DNA from: CAYPLH01 sp964411505 | GTDB lineage: Bacteria > Bacillota > Clostridia > CAYPLH01 > DUMO01 | Length of the DNA stretch: 29,193 bases | NCBI GenBank assembly: GCA_964411505.1 | Contig: CAYPLH010000049.1 | Location: forward strand, 1 to 29,193 | Direction of reading: 5' to 3' | Shown: positions 23,241-29,193 of the stretch, one piece after another | Layout: each line of letters begins with the position of its first letter | Numbering within the stretch: the first letter of the stretch is position 1 | Program-made: the position numbers and the translations under genes | The notes under the pieces: generated by a model | What the model was told of the DNA's origin: nothing | Database searches by the model: none | The model's input: only the letters and a program-made list of their open reading frames with translations

Positions 23241-23267
23241 AATAAAAAACGATTGGAGGTGTTATCT

Positions 23268-23564
23268 GTGAAAAAAGTTTTATTGTCTTTATTGGTTACG
23301 GTAATATTAATCACTAGTTTTTCAGTTGTAACCAATGCAGCATGTTACCACGAATACCAAGAAGAATGCGGTGATTTTTTGACTACTGGCTATGATTCGC
23401 ATTATGTATTTCCATTCTCATCATGTCTGTTTTACTACAGAGACCAATATACGGACGAAGTTTGCACGAAATGTGGTTATGAAATCAAGCAAACTGATAC
23501 ACATCGTTGTTATGAGTATCATTATGATTGTGGTGATGAAGATGTATATATGTGTCCATACTAA
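23268..23564 (+). CDS. Secreted 8-cysteine peptide B
   Basis: A 98-residue precursor. Residues 1-24 are a Sec signal peptide (KKVLLSLLVTVILITSFSVV then TNA), leaving ~74 mature residues. Cysteines at 26, 34, 53, 66, 69, 81, 88 and 96; the intervals 53-66, 66-69 and 69-81 are exactly those of peptide A (58-71-74-86). His28, His79 and His85 are also shared, as are THRC and the final CPY. GTG 23268 is chosen because GGAGGT ends 7 bases before it and it aligns with peptide A; the frame is open to an ATG at 23226, which falls inside the hairpin. It heads a plus-strand module with the anchored-protein remnant and lipoprotein 3. Confidence 0.8.
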   Translation: MKKVLLSLLVTVILITSFSVVTNAACYHEYQEECGDFLTTGYDSHYVFPFSSCLFYYRDQYTDEVCTKCGYEIKQTDTHRCYEYHYDCGDEDVYMCPY

Positions 23565-23827
23565 AACTATTTAAGAGGGAACAATTAAGTACTCATATCA
23601 AAAAGATTAATATCAAAAGAATAAAGCGTAATAAAAATACCCTATCTATAATAGTTAATTCTATTATTTTTAATTATTCAAACCATGATAATAAAGGAAT
23701 TGATAACCTTCTTAAAATTGAATTTACACTAGTTAATAAATCTATTGGTAATTATAGTATTGATTATATAAAAGTATTAGACTTAAAAAGTTTAGATGAC
23801 GGTAATCATGAAAACAATTACAATTAA
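23552..23827 (+). pseudogene. Remnant of the membrane-anchored protein (C-terminal half)
   Basis: A 91-codon frame that overlaps the end of peptide B. INIKRIKRNKNTLSIIVNSI... and IEFTLVNKSIGNYSIDYIKVLD resemble the C-terminal half of the 166-residue protein at 21087-21587 (ISNIKKRNDITVVNAKV, IELEFYLKQVAWNKYTINYIKYMS). The membrane anchor and N-terminal half are missing, and the ribosome binding site is weak, so it is probably a truncated gene; translation coupled to peptide B remains possible. It holds the same place between peptide and lipoprotein as its whole homolog. Confidence 0.5.
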
Positions 23828-23877
23828 ACTGAAAAACTCTAAATTATCCACATTAAAAAACCGGGGGAGAAATAAAA

Positions 23878-25806
23878 ATGAAGAGAATTATTATTTTACT
23901 AATGTGTTTAGTCCTATTTTTAACATCATGCGGAGTAAAGGAAGAGAATTCATTCAGTCATAAAAAACTAGATATCAAGCTAGATTATGATTTGTTTGAT
24001 TTTGCATTAAGTGGGGATGGAAATATATACATAAGTGATAAAGATAAAATTGTGATCATAAACCAAGATGGTATAATAACAGACGAAATAATTGATTCTC
24101 TTGGATTTTGCAGGATTATATCATATAGCAATAATAAATTATATGCATTCGATGACTTCAGTAACTGTATAAAAGAGTATAGTTATGATAATAAATTAAC
24201 ATCAAATTACAGCATTAATATTGCAGGTTTCTTAAAAAAAATGCGAATCAATAAAGATAAAGCTTTTTTACTCCAATCAGATAAAGAAAATTATATGAAG
24301 CAGTATATCACGACATATAATATGAATAGTAATGAATATTATGAGCTTCCATTCACAAATGTAATCACTTTCACATTATATGATAGCAATAGAATACTGT
24401 TACTCTTAGATTCACACTCATCCGACAATATTATTATATGGGACTACAAAGAAAATAAAATTTCCCAAAAATACAATATTCCAATTTCTGCAACTAACAT
24501 TGAGTATAATAAGAATGATAAGATGATGTATTGTAGTAAAGAAAATACAGTACTTCAATTAGACTTAGAAAAAGGTGAATGGAATTCACTGATATCTGCT
24601 AAAAATGTTTCACTGGAAAGCATGGGCTTATATAATAACCTATGTTTTTTGTCTGACAAAGAAAAAACACTGCATATTTTTAATTTGGATAATTACAAAT
24701 TGAATTCCTCTGACACTATAACAATTATATCTTCAAATCCAGCTATTGATAGAGATTCAATGATGAGGAGTGCTTTAGATAAATTTAATGAAGAATATTC
24801 CTATGCAAAAGTAATATTTAAATTCATTAACTTTAAAGAATATAATACTGAATTGATAAAAAGGTTTACTTCCGGTGATGATAGTTTTGACATTTTTTTT
24901 ATTAATGCAGATGATAGCTTTAAATATATAAAAAATGAGGTAATGGCAGATTTAAGCATATTTCCACAGATAAATACACTGTTTAAAGAAATGCATGAAG
25001 GTATAGAAGAGCTATGCACATATAATAGAAAAATCGTTGGAATTCCTTGGAACATGGACTTTTCTGCTTTGCAGATAAATGACCAATTACTCAATAAGCT
25101 TAAAAATAAGCACGGGATAAGCACACTTAACTGGGATGGTTTGTATAAGCTGTCAAAGGAATGCCGCTTTGACCTAAATAATGATGGAGTCTATGATACA
25201 TATTGTTTTGAATATAATAAACAATTCTTTGGGTTATTAATTGCAGATTTGAGTTGTAGTATATACTTCAATCAATTCCATGGAACTGCTACATTCAATA
25301 ACGATGATTTTAAAAATCTTTTAATTGTTAGCAAAAAAATGTGGGAAGAACATTTAATACTCGAAAAAAACGATTATACTATGCATTCTGAAAAGAAAGA
25401 CAATATTCTGTTTTATCCTTCAGATAATTTCAGTATTTCAACTGGTGATTGGACTTATACACCTATGATTGGAGAAGAAAGAACCTATCCAATAGGTATT
25501 ACATTCCTAAGTGTAAATAATAGATCTAAAAACAAAATGTTGTCTGTAGAATTGCTTGCAGCAATCATTTCACAGGAGAAGCCTAACATGTTACCTCTAT
25601 TCCCTAATGTATCTAATAATAAAGTAATTAAACAGAATGATGAAGTCTACAGAAATATATTAAAACATGGGGTTAGAAGAAATTTCAATAGCGATTTATA
25701 TATGTTTATAGCAGAAAAGATTGAAGAATATATTGATGATAAAATAACTATAGAAGAAACGGTTAATTCAATAAATAGTAAAGCACAAATGATTGTTAAT
25801 GAATGA
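23878..25806 (+). CDS. Propeller-fused solute-binding lipoprotein 3
   Basis: A 642-residue lipoprotein with lipobox LTSC (Cys18). The propeller-like part starts FDFALSGDGNIYISDKDKIVIINQDG and includes NKLYAFDDFSNCIKEYSYDNK. The binding domain starts near DTITIISSNPAIDRDSMMRSAL and carries the loop DLNNDGVYDTY. It is the most divergent paralog: the segment after the loop is shorter and its FLSVNNRSKNKMLSVELLAAIIS replaces the LLCINxxSxNKxLxAEFL consensus. It ends SINSKAQMIVNE. The ATG follows GGGGGAG by 9 bases. No separate promoter is obvious, so it is probably transcribed from the peptide B promoter, 50 bases after the remnant gene. Confidence 0.8.
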   Translation: MKRIIILLMCLVLFLTSCGVKEENSFSHKKLDIKLDYDLFDFALSGDGNIYISDKDKIVIINQDGIITDEIIDSLGFCRIISYSNNKLYAFDDFSNCIKEYSYDNKLTSNYSINIAGFLKKMRINKDKAFLLQSDKENYMKQYITTYNMNSNEYYELPFTNVITFTLYDSNRILLLLDSHSSDNIIIWDYKENKISQKYNIPISATNIEYNKNDKMMYCSKENTVLQLDLEKGEWNSLISAKNVSLESMGLYNNLCFLSDKEKTLHIFNLDNYKLNSSDTITIISSNPAIDRDSMMRSALDKFNEEYSYAKVIFKFINFKEYNTELIKRFTSGDDSFDIFFINADDSFKYIKNEVMADLSIFPQINTLFKEMHEGIEELCTYNRKIVGIPWNMDFSALQINDQLLNKLKNKHGISTLNWDGLYKLSKECRFDLNNDGVYDTYCFEYNKQFFGLLIADLSCSIYFNQFHGTATFNNDDFKNLLIVSKKMWEEHLILEKNDYTMHSEKKDNILFYPSDNFSISTGDWTYTPMIGEERTYPIGITFLSVNNRSKNKMLSVELLAAIISQEKPNMLPLFPNVSNNKVIKQNDEVYRNILKHGVRRNFNSDLYMFIAEKIEEYIDDKITIEETVNSINSKAQMIVNE

Positions 25807-25911
25807 TCCCCAAAAAAATGCACTACATCATTGCATTCACATAATAAGCGAAGTAATGATGGTGAAGAATACCGTGATAATCATTTGCATTAAATTTGAA
25901 GCTTTACTTTA

Positions 25912-25950
25912 AATAGTATTGACAATCGTATTGCGTTTGCATATACTATT
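25912..25950 (+). promoter_or_regulatory. phd-PIN promoter flanked by an AATAGTAT/ATACTATT inverted repeat
   Basis: TTGACA (25919-25924) and TATACT (25942-25947) are exactly 17 bases apart. AATAGTAT (25912-25919) and ATACTATT (25943-25950) are perfect inverted repeats that overlap the -35 and the -10, as expected for an antitoxin autorepression operator. Confidence 0.7.
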
Positions 25951-25976
25951 GTTAAACAAAAATCGGAGGTGTTCTT

Positions 25977-26258
25977 ATGAATTTTTGTGGTGTTAGAGAG
26001 TTAAGCAACAACACAAAAGCTGTTCTTGAAAATGTTTCTCAGGGTAATAAAGTTATTATCACTGATAACGGAAAGCCGTCCGCATTGATGATTCAAATTA
26101 ATGAAAATAATTTTGAGCTTGTCTTATCGCTCGTCCAGCAGTTGGAAATGCAAGCTACTCTTTCTGCAATTTGGGAAAAGGCAGCAAAAGACTTCCCAAC
26201 AGGCATGACGGAAGAAGAAATTGAAGCAGAAATCAATGCCGTGAGACGGGGTGAATAA
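25977..26258 (+). CDS. Phd/YefM-family antitoxin
   Basis: A 93-residue antitoxin. The N terminus (VRELSNNTKAVLENVSQGNKVIITDNGKPSALMI) is the Phd/YefM DNA-binding fold, and the C-terminal acidic helix (MTEEEIEAEINAVRRGE) is the toxin-neutralising tail. The ATG follows GGAGGTG. It overlaps the PIN gene by 8 bases, antitoxin first. It should repress its own promoter. Confidence 0.88.
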   Translation: MNFCGVRELSNNTKAVLENVSQGNKVIITDNGKPSALMIQINENNFELVLSLVQQLEMQATLSAIWEKAAKDFPTGMTEEEIEAEINAVRRGE

Positions 26259-26631
26259 GGTGTTTCTTGTTTTAGACACAAACGTGCTCGTTTCTGCACT
26301 AATCAATCCAAACGGAAAACCTGCTTCTATTTTCCGTAGATTTATTATGGGAGAATTCCAGTTATTCCTTGATGAACGTATTTTTTTCGAATATCAAGAA
26401 GTACTCAATAGACCAAAATTTAAGTTTGAACCAACTCGCATTGCCTTTACGCTTAGCTACATTAGGTCTCACTCTTGTTTTGTCGCAGCTCCAAAGATTG
26501 ACATTCCGTTTACTGATGAAAAAGATAGAAAGTATTTCGAGGTAGCCAAATTTACAGGTGCTATATTAGTGATAGGAAACACAAAGCACTATCCAGATGA
26601 CCCCATAATAAAGACAGTTCAAGACATATAA
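26251..26631 (+). CDS. PIN-domain ribonuclease toxin
   Basis: A 126-residue PIN-fold toxin of the type paired with Phd/YefM or RHH antitoxins. Asp9 in VLDTNVLVSAL is the first metal-binding acid; Glu47/Glu50 and the cluster TDEKDRKYFEVA (Asp89-Asp92) supply others; ILVIGNTKHYPDD follows, where many relatives have (V/I)(T/I)GDxxH, i.e. Asn110 instead of Asp. This substitution is common in this PIN subgroup. GTG 26251 is the likely start; a second GTG three codons later is possible. It would cleave RNA when the antitoxin is degraded. Confidence 0.85.
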   Translation: MNKVFLVLDTNVLVSALINPNGKPASIFRRFIMGEFQLFLDERIFFEYQEVLNRPKFKFEPTRIAFTLSYIRSHSCFVAAPKIDIPFTDEKDRKYFEVAKFTGAILVIGNTKHYPDDPIIKTVQDI

Positions 26632-26950
26632 ATGCGTAAGGTGAATTTCCTCGATAAAGAAGTCGTTATAAATTTCAGGAAAGGACGATATAAATACAAA
26701 ATTAAGTAACTAAGTAGAAGGTGATTTTTAGTAAATTAATTGCCGTCATTCTCTTGACAAAAAACTCAAGTAATATAAAAGCTAGACAAGTTTATGTTGT
26801 GAAAATGCAATATTAAATGTTAGATTATCGCAAGAAGGAAACATGACTTAAATCATCTCTACACAGCACTAACAGTGAGACTTAGGAAAACACAAATAAC
26901 AATTGTAAGATCAACTGAACCATACACCTACTGTTAACCATTATTGCATA
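26632..26950. other. Gene-free AT-rich stretch
   Basis: Between the PIN gene and the promoter of lipoprotein 4 no open frame, strong hairpin or repeat was found; only a weak CACT/AGTG stem near 26870. Confidence 0.4.
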
Positions 26951-26979
26951 TTGACAGGTAATACCAAACCATATATAGT
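26951..26979 (+). promoter_or_regulatory. Promoter of lipoprotein 4
   Basis: TTGACA (26951-26956) and TATAGT (26974-26979) with a 17-base spacer. The predicted start near 26986 leaves a ~95-base leader. No CTACAT box is present, so lipoprotein 4 is probably not under the same control as the peptides. Confidence 0.65.
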
Positions 26980-27080
26980 AATCATATAAGCAGCATTATA
27001 TGTAAATTTATATGTTTTAAAGAGCACCCCAAACTTTAATAAATGTATAATACATGAATAATTTTTCAGGAGTTGATATT

Positions 27081-29078
27081 ATGAAGTTTAAATTAATCAT
27101 AATTTTATCTTTAATTCTTGTGATGTGTTCCTGCGGCACTGATAAATCAAGCAATATAGACAGTGCAATTAATGAGGCACCAGATGGGATTAACATTTTG
27201 AGTAAATTGCATACATATGATATATTTGATATAGCCATAGGTAACAGTGGGAATAACATTTATATAGCAGATAAAGAACACATTTTAATAACCGATAGGA
27301 ATGGAAACAAAAAATCTGAAATAAAAGGTTTTCAGAACTGTGTCAGATTTGCGTTGGGAAATAGTAGCATATATGCACTTGATAGAACGAAAAATGGTGA
27401 TGTAATTAAGGAACTTAGTCTGGATGGAAAGCTGAAGCAAGAAATACCGGCAAGTACAAATGGCAGTAATGTGTTTAAGATAGAATATTCAAATGGTAAT
27501 CTGATTTTTCATCATCATAAGAGAGATACCCAAAAGAAAACTTTATCTATATTTAACCTAAAAAATAAGAATATGAAACCTGTTGATATAGAAAATGCTG
27601 ATGCATTTACAGTATACAATGATAACTCATTGATTATAGGAGTTTACTCCGGAGTACCCCACAGCAAGTTTATTATTTATGACTACGAAAAGAACGAAAT
27701 AATTGACGAGATTGAAAACAATCTAATATACTCTGATCTTATTTATGATAAAAATGAAAATTGTTTGTATTATATAGATAGCAGAATATATAGATATGAC
27801 TTAAAAAGCAATGAAACTGAAAGACTTATTGACCTAAGAAATTATACTTCTATCGCATTTACTAAAATAATTAATGATACAGATTATTTTTATCTATTAG
27901 ATGCAAAGGATGACAGAATCTTTTGTATTGGCAAGGATGCTGTAAACACAAAGCACAAAGAAATCCTTACAATTGTTTCTGTTTCTCGAGTTTCTGTTGA
28001 ATATGAACTTAAAAAAGCAGAGGAGTTATTCAAAAAAGCTAACCCCCAGTGCGATATTGTTTATAAATCGAAGGGGGATAATGAATTGAAGGTTTCTGTT
28101 ATGGCCGGAGATAATGATATGGACATAATTTATGTAGAAAATCATTTATTTAATGACTTTGTAGGTAGCGGAGCAGTTATTTCGTTAGATGGATATCAAA
28201 ATATTAAAGAAAATTTTACGAATATGTTAGATGGCATAGAGAATTTATGTACATATAACAATAGTTTGGTAGGAGTACCTGTGTTCCTTAGCATAGATAT
28301 GTGGGAGGCCAATCAAGAGCTATTAGACAGGTTAAATTTGAAACTACCCAAGGAAGACTGGAACTGGTATGATTTTTATGAGTATGCCAAGCTTTCACGT
28401 CAGGATATCAACGGTGATGGGATAAATGATACATATATTATTGAAGGAAAACCCAGCTTCCCAACTTTTTTTCAACAATATAACAGCGCTTATGTTGATT
28501 TGGCGGCAGGCAAGGCTTCCTTCAATAACGATTCATTCAAAAATTTACTGGCCTTGTGGAAAAAATTGTGGGATGAGGATTTGATAGCCTATGGTACGAG
28601 AATGAGCTTCAAAATGAAGGATAATATTGTTTTTAGCATAGCAAATTGTTTTTTAGCATTAGGTGATAAGGCTATTGCCTGTCCTCCGTCACTTTTAGAT
28701 GGGCAAAAATCATACCCAGCACAAGTGTATTTACTTTGCATTAACAGCTTTTCCCAAAACAAGGATTTGGCAGCAGAACTACTGTCATTTTATTGTTCAA
28801 AAGAGGCCCAAACTGTAATAGATCCTCTAACAGGCAGAACTTTCTATAAAGACATTTCCGTTTACCCACCTATCTCCGCAGGAGCAGAAACGTTTTCTAA
28901 TGATAAGAATATCGAAATTTTCAAGAATATGTACAAGCACAGTGCTAGAGAACAAGACAATGTGGATTTGAGATGTTATATGTTCGGTGTAATAGCAGAT
29001 TATATGAGAGACGGCATCTCACTGGACAAGGCAGTAACTTTGATTGATGGTAAAGCAAAAATGATTGTTGGGGAGTGA
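27081..29078 (+). CDS. Propeller-fused solute-binding lipoprotein 4
   Basis: A 665-residue lipoprotein, closest to lipoprotein 1 (shared NNIYIADKEHILITDRNG, MAGDxDxDIIYVENxLFNDFV and DLAAGxASFNND). Lipobox MCSC, Cys18. The propeller-like part is at about 35-295 and the binding domain from ~300, with the loop DINGDGINDTY near 445 and the end KAVTLIDGKAKMIVGE. ATG 27081 is chosen because AGGAG ends 8 bases before it; the frame is open 27 bases upstream to another ATG without a ribosome binding site. It has its own promoter and no co-oriented partner in view. It lies on the opposite strand from lipoprotein 1, with the rest of the cluster between them. Confidence 0.83.
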   Translation: MKFKLIIILSLILVMCSCGTDKSSNIDSAINEAPDGINILSKLHTYDIFDIAIGNSGNNIYIADKEHILITDRNGNKKSEIKGFQNCVRFALGNSSIYALDRTKNGDVIKELSLDGKLKQEIPASTNGSNVFKIEYSNGNLIFHHHKRDTQKKTLSIFNLKNKNMKPVDIENADAFTVYNDNSLIIGVYSGVPHSKFIIYDYEKNEIIDEIENNLIYSDLIYDKNENCLYYIDSRIYRYDLKSNETERLIDLRNYTSIAFTKIINDTDYFYLLDAKDDRIFCIGKDAVNTKHKEILTIVSVSRVSVEYELKKAEELFKKANPQCDIVYKSKGDNELKVSVMAGDNDMDIIYVENHLFNDFVGSGAVISLDGYQNIKENFTNMLDGIENLCTYNNSLVGVPVFLSIDMWEANQELLDRLNLKLPKEDWNWYDFYEYAKLSRQDINGDGINDTYIIEGKPSFPTFFQQYNSAYVDLAAGKASFNNDSFKNLLALWKKLWDEDLIAYGTRMSFKMKDNIVFSIANCFLALGDKAIACPPSLLDGQKSYPAQVYLLCINSFSQNKDLAAELLSFYCSKEAQTVIDPLTGRTFYKDISVYPPISAGAETFSNDKNIEIFKNMYKHSAREQDNVDLRCYMFGVIADYMRDGISLDKAVTLIDGKAKMIVGE

Positions 29079-29086
29079 TTCAGTAA

Positions 29087-29178
29087 CTGTTCAGACCCCC
29101 AATATCTTGAGATATGACTTTCGCAATAGCGGAAACTACGCTTCATTTGCAAGAGCTGTAAAAGTTTTCGCTCGGGCA
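29087..29178 (-). repeat. Right copy of the dispersed terminal repeat
   Basis: The reverse complement of this segment matches bases 1-89. The perfect core covers GCAATAGCGG to AAGAGCTGTA (29123-29160); the outer part ends CGGGCA in both. It begins 8 bases after the stop of the last gene. Confidence 0.75.
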
Positions 29179-29193
29179 AGCCGAAACTCGCAA

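Noticed and set aside
23392..23574. 60-codon frame overlapping peptide B
   Set aside because: An out-of-frame shadow; peptide B is supported by a signal peptide, ribosome binding site and the conserved cysteines.
24801..25124. 107-codon minus-strand frame
   Set aside because: Antisense shadow of lipoprotein 3.
1..29193. CRISPR arrays, tRNA or rRNA genes, replication origins
   Set aside because: No regularly spaced repeats, cloverleaf-like sequences or DnaA-box clusters were seen; the repeated items found are pairs only.

Overview
The window is AT-rich DNA with strong Gram-positive ribosome binding sites (AGGAGG type), GTG and TTG starts, lipoprotein signal peptides and LysM/VanY wall proteins. 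It fits a low-GC anaerobic Firmicute, most likely Clostridia of the Ruminiclostridium/Acetivibrio type. The taxon is an inference from style; there is no rRNA or tRNA gene here. Both window ends carry the same ~90 bp sequence in opposite orientation, so the segment is bounded by copies of a dispersed repeat.

Left part (1-9.6 kb), mostly housekeeping-like: an exported protein of unknown function; a mazEF toxin-antitoxin pair with a 20 bp palindromic promoter/operator, whose toxin has Gly where MazF normally has its conserved Arg; a glycerol-3-phosphate-oxidation type operon (GlpA-like FAD enzyme with a BFD-like iron-sulfur domain, a second FAD/NAD oxidoreductase, a DUF1667 protein) behind a 5' leader that ends in an 18 bp terminator stem; a membrane-anchored LysM3-VanY carboxypeptidase; and a two-gene split permease (DUF318/ArsP_1 type, one half carrying a ferredoxin tail) divergent from a Crp/Fnr regulator. 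A hairpin repeat occurs on both sides of the DUF1667/VanY genes in opposite orientation.

Right part (9.6-29.1 kb), accessory: five paralogous solute-binding proteins dominate. Four are lipoproteins with an unusual N-terminal beta-propeller-like domain of about 250 residues fused to a sugar-ABC-type binding domain that carries an EF-hand-like DxNxDGxxD loop. The fifth has lost its signal peptide and propeller and sits behind a remnant of an Rpn-type nuclease. With them are two sugar-type ABC permeases but no ATPase, an HlyD-like adaptor, a MacB-core-like membrane protein, two nearly identical 68-residue LuxR-type DNA-binding proteins with no sensor domain, two secreted peptides with eight conserved cysteines, and a membrane-anchored protein present once whole and once as a remnant.

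The most interesting signal is the layout. Two modules lie back to back around the LuxR gene at 22.8 kb, each in the order secreted 8-Cys peptide, anchored protein (or its remnant), propeller-binding lipoprotein. Both peptide genes have the same palindrome CTACAT-N4-ATGTAG where a -35 box would lie, and a TTGAAG/CTTCAA hairpin just before the ribosome binding site. A second LuxR copy, with a decayed half of that palindrome behind it, heads the permease-HlyD-MacB group. I propose a regulated surface system (LuxR solo, secreted Cys-rich peptide, propeller-type binding lipoproteins, membrane export/import parts); its function is unknown. A phd-PIN toxin-antitoxin pair, a likely group II intron 5' fragment and a ~100 nt palindrome lie within it, consistent with a region of repeated insertion and duplication.
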